Below are positions 34,241 to 45,246 of a stretch of DNA of 64,000 bases, piece after piece (position 1 is the stretch's first letter; each line of letters begins with the position of its first letter). Made by a program: the position numbers and the translations under genes. The notes beneath the pieces were generated by a model. It worked only from the letters and a program-made list of their open reading frames with translations. It ran no database searches and was not told where the DNA came from. Origin of the DNA: Chaetoderma sp. LZ-2023a (taxonomy: Eukaryota > Mollusca > Caudofoveata > Chaetodermatida > Chaetodermatidae). Location: positions 118,501,572 through 118,565,571 of the forward strand of contig CM067360.1 in the NCBI GenBank assembly GCA_034401795.1. Direction: 5' to 3'.

Positions 34241-37042
34241 CGCAGGTGATGAACGCCCTTGGCGTGCACACGGCAATACAAGGTTGGGTATACTGACGCA
34301 CCCAAATTACGACATTCGCACATGATAATCTATTGGGCACAGCAGCGAGACTGCTTCCCGCTACAACCGCCTGGCAAGACCCAGACTGGACACTATACAT
34401 AGAAATATAACCATATATAGGGTATTACAACAGAGATGAATCTCTCTCACACTAATACATGGCATCGCCAATGACACATTTATGGAGATAAAGTAGTTGT
34501 GATGTGAACAATTTCATACCCTATATTTACAATCAACATCAAGGGCCACATCAGGGGTTATGATCGACTACGAGAGTGATGTTTAATTTGAAACCAATGA
34601 TGTTCCAGTATCACTGCCATAAAAATACGCATCACTTCTCAAGAAACTAACTACTATACAGTCAACGTATTGCGAACAGCAGAATATGTGTTAAATACAG
34701 GCAATGCTTGTGAATGGTATGATAGGACACATGTTGGATGATGAATAGCCAACTATTTCTGTAGTGGCTGACTAACAATTTACTTTACTGGTGATCCAAA
34801 GGTGAACTAAATAGGCAGGCGTGAGACAACATCTCCAATTTAAAGCCCACCCAATTATATGGCGTCATGGGTTTAACACAAACGAGTTTGTGTATACAAT
34901 GTTCAATAGTAACGTAATTCTATGGAACAAATATATAATTATTATAATCCTGTGTTTCTATATATACTATTCGAAAGCACATACTTTAATACATAACATT
35001 AAGTTATACATGCGCCGTTCAAAAATCCAGTCAGTACACGGATGGTATATCACAAACATTTAGACACTGTACACCTGGCCTACTTTCAAATGCCTGGACA
35101 ATGTCTGGCAAATATGAGGTATCACCAATAACATGGAGAAGTACACCTCGTTCACCCTCCACGGCCGCTAGTGTATTGGCTCATTTCCCTCCAGCATCGA
35201 TTAACAGCTAGCAGTAACGAAATCTCTCTCACACAGCAGTATGAGCCTATCGCTGACGCGCATGATTCCTGCTTCGCAAGGGTGGGCACCCATATGAGAA
35301 CAGACATGGGTTGGATCGGTTCAATGAGACCTCTCTGCCACCACAGTCTGCATTCTACAGTACGCGTGCTGGGGAGGGCATCTCTGACAGCAACTACAAC
35401 GATGCTCATGCTGTATGGGCTAGGTTCGACAGCCAGATCATGGGAGACTATTACAACCTATACCTGCTGTGTAGCACGCTTCTCCTCGCAGACGTCTCTG
35501 AGAACGTCCTCATAACATGCCTCAGCCAATATAGTCTGGACCCAGAGGACTACCACACTAGACCTGGTTTGAGCTGGGATACTCTGCTCAGGAAAACAGG
35601 TGTATAACTGGAACTACTCACATACTATGACGCACATCTCGTCGTGGAGAAAGGTATCAGTGGTAAGCACGCGATATGCCAAGGGTAGCAACCCCAAAAC
35701 CGTTTACTCTGATCCAACCCAACTGCGAAGCCGTATTATGTACCTGGATGGTAGCGATCTCTATGGTTGGGTAATGAGCCAGCGCCTGTCAAGTAGGTGG
35801 GGGAGAGGGGTGGGGGGGGGTTGGAGGTTCAAGTTTGCTGTTGACTTGACAGCTGGAGAGATGGCACAACATCCAGATGCTGCTGAAAAATCTATACTGT
35901 GGAGGAAGAACTACAAGTCACACACAACACTTACCCATTGACACCTGAATGGAAGGAAGGGTGGCTCTCAGTGTATCAGACAGCAGGATCCACAGGCCTG
36001 GAGAAACCAGTACATAATGTGAAAAACAAAGAACGCTATGTTCTCCACTATCACAACTTGAAGCTCTGCCTCAGTCTGGGCATGAGTCTGAAGAAGGTGC
36101 ACTGGGTGTTATGCTTGCATCTGTCCCCGTGGATGGAGCCCTACATCAGACTCAACACAGATATCCAGAAACAGGCCACTAGCGATATCGCAAAGGATCT
36201 GTAGAAGTTGATGAATAATGCTGTACTCGGCAAGACAATGGAGAACATGGACACATGGGTGGAAGTCATGCTGGCTCAGACATCCGAGGAGTGCAGGCTG
36301 TGCCAATTGATCGTCAAGCACAAGGTGTTGCCAAGAGAGCGAATTGTTTTGATGATGGCCTAGCCACTCTCCATATGGCTCCAGCCGTGTGCTGAACCAG
36401 TCAGTTTATGTGGATATGCCCATCCTTGACTTCTCGAAGCATCACATGTATGACTTATACTACAACAAATGGAAGCCGGAGTATGGCGTCATATGTGAGC
36501 CCCTGCACATGAGACCAGACAGCATCCTGCTGGAGGTCCAGAGAGAGGACATCCACACTTATATGGTAGCGGGAGCGACCTTTATGACACAAGCGACTAC
36601 CCAGTATCGCGCCCGCTGCACAACACCACCAACAAGAAGGTACTGGGTAATGAAGGATGAGTGTGTCGGGTTCCTTCAGAAGAGTTTGTCAGCCTGCACC
36701 CGGAGATGTATTCCATCCAGCGCTCGGATGAGTAAGAAATCAAGAAGGCAAAGGGTGGGCGCAGGGCTGTGGCAAGACAGATCAGTGATGAACAGCCCAA
36801 GCAATGCCTCTTCGAGCAAAAGCTCTTCCAATATGGATTCACAGTGAGCGCCACGGCATATACGTGGTCCACCAGAACAAGACAACTCTTAGCCCTCAGG
36901 TCATCAAGTGGTGGATCGCCCCAGATGGTATTAACACCATTGCTTATATGGGAGATGGTGCCACTCCAGTGGACGCATTCATCGATGAGCTGCTTTTACC
37001 AGTGGAGGTAACTGCGTATCTGTAGCGTCCAGCTGACGCTCC

Positions 37043-37850
37043 TCAGGCACAAATGGTCGCCTTTGGCTCGTCTCCGATCGTGCCAACTATTGGCTGCCCC
37101 GGTGACCTGTCGAGTCTGTAAACCTCTATCGACCAGTTGGGATCGGTTAGACGCCGTCTTCCACCTTCAAGCTCACTGGGCACCAGGGCATCAGATGGAA
37201 GTCTGTGCTGCTTGACATTTCCTGTAGGCTGGCTTTCAGCAGAGTGTTGCACAGCCTCAGTTGGCCTCTTCCCTATCAAGTGAGTGGCCGCCGTGTTGGA
37301 CTTCTTAACTACAACGTATAAGCATCGTGGCCATACTCTGAAGAGATCGCCAGGAGCCGCCATCTCCTGAGCATACTGGTGTGGGAACAGTCTCTTTCTG
37401 CTCCACTGCTCGACACTCACTTGTGTTCAGTGAGGACCATCATCCCCTCGTTTAAATGCTACACCATGTTTCTGCATGAGGGTCGCAGTGCCACCTCTAA
37501 ACCCATCATCAATTGTGGCTTTTGTGGATCACCATAAACACCTTGGAACCCGGCTGCTACCTGGCCCACAGACTTATAAATAGATGGTACTGTGACCTTG
37601 AACCTGCTGGCTACATCGATGATGGTGAGGGTGTACTTGTAGGTGTTGCGCACATGATCATACGGAAGGAAGTGTGCATGCATAATATGGCGGGAGCGGG
37701 GCCTGTATATCTGCCGCATCACCTGTTTTAGAGCCACCTGCTGACACTCTCCAGTGTGCAGTTATGGCACATGCAGTGTGCAGCTTCGAGTAGCTGGTGA
37801 GGCTCATGGTAATAGCCACCAGCCCTTTAATAGTCTTCCGCAAGAGAGGC
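37043..37850 (-). pseudogene. Polinton retroviral-type integrase, degenerate
   Basis: Minus strand. A broken N-terminal zinc-finger-like region near 37800-37740 leads into QIYRPRSRHIMHAHFLPYD, then YKYTLTIIDVASRFK near 37640, the most diagnostic string of Polinton integrases, and GQVAAGFQGVYGDP near 37550. The middle of the catalytic core, including the second Asp and the Glu, is lost or unreadable after 37459. Similarity returns with QYAQEMAAPGDLFRVWPR near 37370 and HLIGKRPTEAVQ near 37280, then a C-terminal VYRLDRSP near 37120. Its orientation opposes the polymerase, with 3' ends meeting at 37.02-37.04 kb. Confidence 0.85.
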
Positions 37851-38120
37851 TATCAGGATGACTAAGACGGCGAATGAACTCTCTGATTTCTTCAATGACA
37901 TCATTCTGTCACACACGGATTGAGTGAACTATAGACAGACAGGCAGACGGCCGTCGGTCATGCGACCATAACTGAACACCTCGAACACCTGGCTACACAG
38001 TGAGCTAATCACACTCAGAGAAGAGCAGCATGTCAACCAATCCATGAAAGCTAAGTGGCTTGACTAGGTCATAGAGCGAGGCCATATCGCATATCTTAAA
38101 TGTGTGGTGGCCCAGCAACG

Positions 38121-38423
38121 TTAAAGAATGCCTACCCCTGAGGCAATGACTGGAATAGCCTCGAAGATATGCTCAACTAATTGGAGAGCATTGCCTGCGA
38201 TCTTGTAGACTGTCTCACTAGCCTTCATCGTGAACAGAGTGATCAGAGCGCTGGCCACCACTAACGCCCCAAACGAGCCTTCGCATACGCGTGATAGATC
38301 CCTTTGGCTCGATGGATTAGCTTTCAAGGATTCTGTTGCCGTGGTCATCGCCGGTGTCCTCGTCATAGTCCTCGTCCTACTCATAGTCCTCATCGATGGG
38401 ATCCTCAAAAGCTTCAGGTTCAT
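38121..38423 (-). CDS. Unidentified Polinton frame, possibly broken structural gene
   Basis: A 100-codon minus frame beginning with Arg/Thr-Met repeats and ending in a hydrophobic, Ala/Val/Ile-rich half (SFGALVVASALITLFTMKASETV). An alternative frame over the same DNA reads an acidic stretch (DPIDEDYE). Position after the integrase is where Polintons often carry capsid or accessory genes, but I cannot match it to one. Probably one exon-sized remnant of a longer decayed frame. Confidence 0.3.
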   Translation of the reverse strand: MNLKLLRIPSMRTMSRTRTMTRTPAMTTATESLKANPSSQRDLSRVCEGSFGALVVASALITLFTMKASETVYKIAGNALQLVEHIFEAIPVIASGVGIL

Positions 38424-38579
38424 ACATTGTCGGGGGGTGGGGGGGCACTATATGAGAACTTTAAACTAATCACTGTAGAATGACATCCATCATCTTGAAC
38501 GCAGGCCCGTTTGCCTTTGTGAACTGGGGCTCAGGCGTGCTGATCATAAGGCAGCAGAGGTAGAGTGAAAACGTCAGAA

Positions 38580-39920
38580 CCAGGCGATGGAGAAGCTGTC
38601 TAAGGAGAAATTTGGGTACAGCACGTGCATATGCACAAAACTGGGGCACGCCGCCGGCACCAAAGCACACAGGCTACCTGGAACATTAACAAGGCAGATG
38701 GGAGTCGTTACGAGTACCACGAGGCTGTAAAGCTCTCAGAGTCATCGCTCGACTATGTGGCATTAGCAGATGGTAGAGGCCGTCGTAGTGGTGGCTGTCT
38801 GCGGTGCTGTGACAGCATGAATTGTTCTCTATGTGCGCTCAAACTGTATACCAGCGGCGTGTGATATACACACCTTGGCATAGCCGAAATACAGCACTTT
38901 CATGCCCACTGAGTGAGTGCCTACTCGCTCTCCGAGCAAGTTCCCAACATGGAATCTGAGCTGGTTGCCATGGTTAGGTGGGATATCCCTACCTCCTTGG
39001 TGGTAGCGACCCTAGAGTGCCAGCTTGAGATCCTCGTGGCTACTGGTTAGACGTAGTAGGACATTTTGTTGAGACAGCAATCAGCTTGGTTGCCGCTGTA
39101 TTGGCCCTTAGCAGTTATTGACATTAAGGTCTTCCCACTTTCTACTGTTGTGAAAAGGATGGCATGGTCCCAACACTTTCTAACTGTTGGTCATCGTTCT
39201 TGACCTATATAGGGTAGGATAGCACACTCTTAGATGTGGTGGTCATAGAGCTGGGGTCGCTGGGTGAATGTTTCTGCTATGTCGCCCCGTTGATGGACCA
39301 GAGGAAGCTAGCAATATTCAGGAGGACATCCTGCGGATAGAGGGTGTGCCCCAATCTTCGAAGGCGAATGCCTCAGTGAAGATACTCGAATGTGTCGGGC
39401 TCACCAGTCCGCAGACAACCCATCTTGTGATAGAACTGCATACTCTAGCTGATGGTAAATTAAAGAAGTTAACACCCGCCCCTGATGGAATGAAGATCGT
39501 CATCGATGCTGGTGCTGTGCACGATTTGACACAGATTGCCCTTACCAGACTCACTGTCTTTAGTTTAACCCTCCATACATAGACCCGAGATGGTGCTTCT
39601 ACTACTGCACATACATGTATGGCTGCCTCATAGACGGCCATGATATTAGATGCTAAGTGTGCATACGTTCGAGATGAGCATCATAATAACCCCTACCAAG
39701 ACCAATTACGGAAAAACATCTTTCACCTATGTGAGGAGATTGAGTCTGTCTACCACGTCTATGTTATGGAGCGAGTGGGGCGGGGGTATCGGCATTCGCC
39801 CAGCACCATATCCTCTGTGTCGCATGTGAACATACCCGAGTCTGTCACGGTGCATATTGTAGGCACTCTAGGATTATGTCAAGCGAGTGGTGCAAATGCA
39901 GCTGGAGGCGTCTGAGGGTA
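38580..39920 (+). pseudogene. Remnants of unidentified Polinton gene(s), plus strand
   Basis: Successive plus-strand frames without overlap. About 38580-38870 (EKLSKEKFGYSTCICTKLGH, then a cysteine-rich end) is followed by 39268-39582 (104 codons, NASVKILECVGLTSPQTTHL, DGMKIVIDAGAVHDLTQIA) and 39640-39915 (91 codons, YHVYVMERVGRGYRHSP). Their codon-like regularity and position suggest one or two decayed Polinton structural genes. No capsid, protease or ATPase motif (for example a Walker A loop) is visible. Confidence 0.35.
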
Positions 39921-39984
39921 ATCCTCTTGTGCCGATGGAACATCGACCGTGAATACGTGTTTGTTTGAGCAATCTGATCGGGAT

Positions 39985-40180
39985 TTTGTTGCTTCGCTCG
40001 ATTTTGTTGGCCCAAATCTCATCGAGATATTCGTGTTCTAACTTGGTGGCATCGCCAGTCTCAATGAGATAGTACTGTTCTAATTTGAGATCATGAATCT
40101 CGTCATGATGCCTATCATATTCTAACTCGGCAGCATCATCCATATCAGGTATCTCATCGAAATATTATTGTTCCAAACCG
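39985..40180. repeat. Degenerate tandem repeat, unit about 42-63 bp
   Basis: ATCTCRTCGAGATATT / TCTAAYTTGG / GCATCRTCC words recur three to four times. The minus frame (39874-40143) reads as an acidic repeat (DEIHDLKLEQYYLIETGD) of doubtful coding value. Confidence 0.55.
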
Positions 40181-40501
40181 AGTGCATCATATGCATCAAA
40201 AGTGTGGGACTGGGGATCATTAGCAGAAAACCTAGTTCCTTCAGTAGTCGTGGCATTTCCCATGCAGTCAATGGAGCTGTAATTGATATACTATTGGTAT
40301 ATACTAATTGATATACTATTGGGTGAGTAAGTCGTCTAGTACTAATGAGAATAGCATGGCCTCTCCACGAGTCAAACAATCTACTTGCATAGGTCACATA
40401 ATAACGCCAGTACATGTTCCGTGTGTGCCGCAGAACCTATATCATGCATACAGTTCCAGACTTCTCTGGGATGCTCATGGCTATTAGCATACAAACTTGA
40501 T

Positions 40502-41243
40502 TTAGATTCACTGACTATATATAATAGATCTTCCCATCTCTGGATGTTTAGACCATGCAATGCTTGTGTTTGGTACTTCACAACAGATACTTTTCTCTCA
40601 GAATGGAGTTCAGAACGGGTGTGGCAGTGGATGTATATCTGTGCATGTGCATGGTGGCATGCTTTATATACTCCAGCCGATTGAATAGCAAGATGGTAGG
40701 AAATCATCCGACAGATCGAAAATATGCAGGGTCGCAAAATGAGTTGTATTGCTTTTCCTCGTTATGGCTCTAGGAATTATGATTTTGTGTGACCTCTTAG
40801 ATCCGCCCTGCGAGTGTACTTCACTTGGGAGGTGGGGCGGGGATCCGCAATGTGAGTTACCCAGCTCTAAGCTGTGGTATGTGTTAGCGTATGCTATTGG
40901 CTTGTAACTCGTGGGCCCAGCGACGCCTGTACAGATCAACAGGTTTGCCAGCCTAGATGTCGGCTCTGGCAACATGGTGGCTCTAAGATTTATGATTGTG
41001 AGTGAACTCTGGCATCCGCCCTCGAGGTGGGGCGGCAATTGTATATAGCTTGATATTTATCTTCCACAAGGGGTGGGGGGGGGGTCTACAATGCGAGTTG
41101 TATTACCATTCTTCTTGGTATCTCTGAGATTATGATTCTGAGTGGCCTGAGAACCGCCCTTGAGATGTGGTGGCTCTGGTATACCACTTGATTTATCTAC
41201 TGCAGTGGAGTTGCAGTAGCGTTTGATTTATGAACGCTAATTT
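40502..41243 (-). repeat. Polinton right terminal inverted repeat
   Basis: Inverted counterpart of 31057-31490, about 300 bp longer because of internal re-duplications (GAGGTGGGGCGGGGATCCGC and a second similar block near 41020). Ends in GATTTATGAACGCTAATTT. Confidence 0.88.
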
Positions 41244-41394
41244 GTATAGCGTCATAATCAACTGTGTGATGTGTAGGATGAAATCATGCACAATTACATC
41301 ATGGATGACGTCGCTAAGTTCGTCATGAATGCCTACGTAAGGGCGGACTAAGTGTTGTCGTTTGAATCGTATGTCTGCACTGTTTAATAAACGG

Positions 41395-41700
41395 TGTGTT
41401 GAATAGTTTGAAACTAATTTGACTGGGCGCTAGTCAATTTAATTTCAAAATACTCAGCATCTTACCTTTATAGATTTCCGGAAAATGACACGCAGAGAAT
41501 CCAGGGATCGATTGCTCTCAACACGGGAAATGTGTGGGTGAATCTTAGCTAGAGATGGGCGGGGCATAGCTAAAACCGGATTCCTCCATTTCAAGGTAGA
41601 GGTAAGCTGTTGCATATTTCTAAACTAATCTGTCTGCGTACTCTCGCTGCCAATGACAGCAACGTGCCCAGTCAAATTAGTTTCAATATATTCAACAGAA
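41395..41700. repeat. Dispersed repeat, family B, two nested copies
   Basis: AATAGTTTGAAACTAATTTG with its counter-arm AGTCAATTTAATTTCAAAAT (41400-41462), then the GGGATCGATTG, GTGTGGGTGAATCTTAGCTA and GGGCGGGGCATAGCTAAAAC block. A second core, GTGCCCAGTCAAATTAGTTTC, lies at 41668. Confidence 0.75.
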
Positions 41701-42300
41701 AGTGTTCTAATTGTAAATTTATCAAATACTCTTAATTCCAAACTTTCGATGTTTCGAATTTCACGGAAGAGAGTTCTATGCTCTTGTAATTGCAACGTCA
41801 GAAAATATGTGGCATTTTAACTATGAGGTCGGCACTTGAGAGAAGATATTAAGTCCCTCAATTGCATCTGACCATGTACAGGAAAACTGCTAGCTATTCA
41901 ATGTCCCCGACAACGCGGCGGAGTTGATAATATTGCATTTGTTGCACAGGGTGGTGGTTAGAATTAATCTCTAGATAATTCAACACGACAGCTTGGGCTT
42001 GCAGAAGGATGTGAATTTATTTCCCCGTATTAAGATTCTGTAAACATGCTGTACAAGCCATGACACGCAATGACACCATCGTCCAAGAAACGTTACAATT
42101 CAATTGTCTACACCAGATGCGGAGCTGCTCTGTGGCGACTCATAAAGCGCAATCAGCACGTGTGTTACTACCCAAGTATTGATCCCAAATGGCTGCATAT
42201 GTAATCTCATATAGAGCATCAACCCAGGATGTTACCTCCCCAATCAGCAGCACCAAGAATTATATTTCCATCGTCAGAAGCTGATAGTTTATATAAGATG
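41701..42300. other. No gene recognised
   Basis: AT-rich, short frames only. Confidence 0.45.
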
Positions 42301-42306
42301 TAACGA

Positions 42307-42400
42307 TAACCCGCCCACCCCCCCCCCCCACCCCCCACCCCCACCCCCACCCCCCCCCCCCCCACCCCCACCTCTCACCCCCCACCCACCCCCCGTCAAG
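42307..42400. repeat. C-rich (CCCCCA)n tract
   Basis: Runs of 4-14 C broken by single A. The G-rich complement has many G-runs and could in principle form quadruplexes. Confidence 0.9.
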
Positions 42401-43020
42401 TGCATGAATACAAATAGTTTACTAGCAAATAGTATAATTTTTGGTTTAAACATATTTTATTTTTCTGTTAAAGTGGGAACAATTTAAGACGTATCTTATT
42501 AGTGTGATTCCCACTTGAGTTATGTGCATTCTATTACTAGCAAGAGGCGGTTACATTGGTATAAAATGTATATAAATTTGCGACATTATACCGTATATAA
42601 GACAAGGAAATATACTGAGATAGACATATAGAGTGGGAGGGAAAGCGTGGTTCGTGAAGAGTTGAGCAGAGATAGAGTTTAGATCGTGGGAGGAAGAGGA
42701 TTGAGGAGGTAAAGTGGAAAGAAAAGAAGGCTGGTTTCCGCTGGCGCCTGCCAGTGTACTGATTAGTGATGTTTACTAGTGTTTACATCGTGCGGTGGGC
42801 GATTATTATAGGAGCACGGGGGGTATAGTTCAGTATCATAACATCATTATTGGGATTTCACTTAGTTTGGCAGCTAGTTAGATCATGAGGGTATGTGTGT
42901 GCAGACGGCGGGAAAGAATAGATTAAGAACGGACGTGTATTATTTGAAACGTCCAGTATCAGCAATGTATTGGCAGAGGATTGTGGATATTTTAGCATAA
43001 TTTTTGTTTTGTGGCACACA
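42401..43020. other. No gene recognised
   Basis: AT-rich then purine-rich sequence (42600-42730), no motif identified. Confidence 0.4.
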
Positions 43021-43265
43021 CTTGGTCAGTTGCTCAGTCGGTCGGTTATCCAGTCATTCGATCAGCCAGTTCATCGGTCGGCCAGTCATTGCTTTGTCAG
43101 TCTCTCGGCCAGGCAGTCAGTTTCTAGGTTAATCAGTCGGATGATCAGCCGGATGGTCGATCGGTCGGTCGGTCAGACAGACAGACACACAGGCACACAG
43201 ACAGACAGGCTTGCACTCGATTGCTTGGTCGGTTTGTCGGTCAGCCACGTGGCCAGTCAGTCGGT
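43020..43265. repeat. Degenerate (CAGT/CGGT)n tetranucleotide repeat
   Basis: GTCGGTCGGTCAGACAGACAG and many CAGTCRGTC words with four-base periodicity. The plus frame across it, Ser/Arg-rich (SASHCFVSLSARQSVSRLIS), is a product of the repeat. Confidence 0.85.
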
Positions 43266-43654
43266 GTATCGGTTTAATAACTTTTCCGACACTTCTGACA
43301 AAGCAGACTATGGTGAAACTATTGAGTCTACCGATTTTATCACGCAATCACAGGGTATCAATTGCACAGCAGTTTGTGCGCAATCTCTTGGGAAAATTGA
43401 ATCTAATTTTCCTGGATACCATTTCTATTGCAGGCAACACGTGTTTCGATAGCCACAGTTGTTTCGAAATAGACATCCGGATGCATCGTACAGTGCAACT
43501 TATTAATTCGGTGGTTGTATTGTGACTGAATATAGTAAATTTGGTTAATCAGCATTCTTATATCACTTTCCTTGAACAATTTGTTTGGGTCCCGGGTCTC
43601 ACTCAATGCTTTGTTCTTCACTTATTCATCTGAACTCAGATTCGCGGACGTCAC

Positions 43655-43815
43655 TTCAATTAACGTTCCTTCGGCTGGCATCTGCAGTGATGCCACATTA
43701 TCTGACGCCTTTTAAGCTAATGCCACTTTTTCTGACGTCACCTCCATTGACGCCACATCAACTGACGTGAATTCAGCTGCCATTATGTCTCCTGATATCA
43801 CTTGCCGTCACTTCA
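43655..43815. repeat. Degenerate tandem repeat rich in TGACGTCA-like words
   Basis: CTGACGTCACYTC / TGACGCCACATYA / CAGCTGSC words recur about six times at roughly 25-30 bp. The TGACGTCA words equal the CRE/ATF consensus but come from the repeat. Confidence 0.6.
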
Positions 43816-43917
43816 GCTGGTGCCTCTCCAGGATTGACATTAATTTATAGTAATTATGTATGGAAGACTACATTCGGTAATGGATTAGGGTCTGCTTGCA
43901 ATCTTTCGTTCGGATGA

Positions 43918-44022
43918 ACCCACGCAAGCACGCACGAACACACGTACGCACACACGCGCGTGTGCACGCACGCACGCACGCACGCACGCACGAATGTACG
44001 CACGCACGCACGCGTGCGTGCA
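43918..44022. repeat. (ACGC)n microsatellite, interrupted
   Basis: ACGC units with GCGTG interruptions at 43956 and 44010. Confidence 0.9.
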
Positions 44023-44609
44023 CATACAATAATCCAACACCCAATGGAGTTTCCCATACAGAAATACTATAATTATAGATGTGTCATTTCCAGGTCAACA
44101 ATCGGATGCGAAAGTATTTCTCACCCAGCGAATGTATGCCAGTAATTAACGTGGACCCTGGGAGTCATAAGTTAAAATAATAGCCAAGCCAAAAAGCCCC
44201 CTGTTGCATAGAAGCCAATCAATTGACCGGCGAGACCTATTCCTTGTTGACATATTGACGAACAGAACACTGCTACAACTAAATAAGTACTTTCAAGAAC
44301 ATCAGGCGCATGCTTTACAAGTGGGCTAAGGATTCAGTTTGACTCCCGTTATAAACAGCTGATATTTCCTATATGCGAATTCCGATCGCCAGGCAATGCG
44401 TTATATAATATATGGTCCAAGACGCCAGCTTTACTCAAATGACCAAATTCCGCCTAGGTCACTACCGCTGGTCGCCACATAAATAACCCTATTGAAGATA
44501 GCGTATTCTCCTGGTATTCATGTATCTAGCAGCTAAATGAGTGTTCTTGTATGGCAGCCACTAGGGATGTAAAAAGTCGATGGACCAAAAATTGAGAATG
44601 TTAAGCAAT

Positions 44610-45246
44610 GGACCTTTCCATTTTAGCTATATCCCGCCCAGCTCTAGCTAAACTCCACCCACACCTCGCTCGTGTTGGGATCGATCGATCGATCTCTAAA
44701 CTCCCTGACTATTGATTTCCAGAAAACTAAACAGATAAGCCATTGAATATTTTGGAACTAATTGGACTGGGCGCTGTTGCTGCCATACAGCAACAGTGTT
44801 CATTAAAATAGTTTCAAAATATTCAATGGCATGCTTATTAAAGAGTGGAGACATACAATTCGTACAATGTGTCTGACTATTAAGAGTTAAAGACCGACCA
44901 AATAGAAACATTTATGACGTAAAGGTTATGACGTCATCCTAAAAGCCGTGTATCTAATTAGGACGGCATATGACGCCAGGTGATAGATGGAGACACTGGA
45001 AAGGTGAATTATCATGTCATTATGAGGCGCTATATTAGCACGCGTAATCCGTGATAGTCTAGTGTCTACACCCAGGAAAGAGTAAGCTTGTCTGCACATA
45101 CTTCCCGTGCAAGATTCCCCCGTATTAAGTATACTTACCGGCACCGCTAGACTCAAGATTAAATGCAAGCAGGGAGTGCTTCAATCTGTTGTTATTGTTG
45201 TTGTTGTTGTCGTCGTCGTCGTCGATGGACAAATACGTGAAATGGT
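44610..45246 (+). repeat. Family B repeat, long copy (arm L1 of the permuted duplication)
   Basis: Begins with TTTTAGCTATATCCCGCCCA, CACACCTCGCTCGTGTTGGG and a GATC run. The palindromic core follows (TTGAATATTTTGGAACTAAT ... AAAATAGTTTCAAAATATTC), then ATGACGTAAAGGTTATGACG, TCCAGTGTCTCC-type words and a TTG/TCG triplet run. From 44667 to 45246 it is about 90% identical, inverted, to 52706-53417. Open frames in it are mirrored in that copy because of the high identity, not because of coding constraint. Confidence 0.88.

Larger units (their letters stand above)
33340..35112. other. Foreign insertion (about 1.77 kb) splitting the Polinton polymerase
   Basis: Polymerase similarity is lost after the HNH-like stretch near 33330 and returns at about 35112 (GITNNMEKY). 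Between them are a degenerate ACACAATTC repeat (33430-33590), AT-rich sequence, a GAY-triplet-rich stretch (33950-34240) and more AT-rich sequence. No open frame with recognisable motifs, and no terminal repeats or target duplication that I could confirm. The junctions are approximate because roughly 80 expected residues may also have been deleted. Confidence 0.6.
32390..37025 (+). pseudogene. Polinton protein-primed DNA polymerase B, frameshifted and interrupted
   Basis: Pieces in order: GMVNVKNRDNHCLH near 32435; exonuclease I PFIIYADFEAL at 32941 (D at 32959); an HNH-like RDHCH segment near 33270. The reading resumes after the insertion at about 35115 with NNMEKYTSFTL. Then come LPPQSAFYS near 35335, LGDYY-like and LLLADV near 35485, LSWDTLLRKTGV at 35572, palm motif A YLDGSDLYGWVMSQ at 35741 and NKERYVLHYHNLKL near 36030. 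After WMEPYIRLNT near 36134, motif B KLMNNAVLGKTMEN at 36204 is preceded by TAG where Tyr is usual. Motif C should read YTDTDS but is HMRPDS at 36506, losing the first catalytic Asp. The end is HQNKTTLSP near 36870 to a stop at 37023. At least eight frameshifts or stops. In a live element it would replicate the linear DNA using a terminal protein primer. Confidence 0.88.
31057..41243 (+). mobile_element. Polinton/Maverick, compact and decayed, with terminal inverted repeats
   Basis: Bounded by inverted repeats (31057-31490 and 40502-41243). Contents in order: a 62-bp tandem array, a Thr-rich frame, DNA polymerase B (plus) broken by an insertion, integrase (minus), and several short frames of unknown identity. 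Polintons usually span 15-20 kb with capsid, protease and ATPase genes; at 10.2 kb including about 1.8 kb of foreign DNA this copy has lost much. The ATPase and protease are not recognisable. No clean target duplication was identified, though AAATTAGCG borders both ends in inverted orientation. Confidence 0.88.

Noticed and set aside
33918-34400. 160-codon minus frame with apparent membrane segments
   Set aside because: Hydrophobic residues come from the complement of a GAY-triplet stretch inside the Polinton insertion.
31057-41243. 6-bp target-site duplication for the Polinton
   Set aside because: The bases bordering the two ends (AAATT inside inverted AAATTAGCG) are inverted and not direct repeats, so no duplication can be claimed.
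42970-43452. 160-codon plus frame (Ser/Val/Arg-rich)
   Set aside because: Most of it is translation of a CAGT/CGGT tetranucleotide repeat.
43655-43815. Cluster of CRE-like TGACGTCA sites as an enhancer
   Set aside because: The words are part of a degenerate tandem repeat, and TGACGTCA-like words also occur in family B repeats; no gene nearby.
44696-45168. Two frames here that reappear almost unchanged at 52919-53391, suggesting a conserved gene pair
   Set aside because: They lie in inverted duplicate copies of a dispersed repeat with about 90% DNA identity. Substitutions show no codon-position bias that I can see, and other frames are equally conserved.
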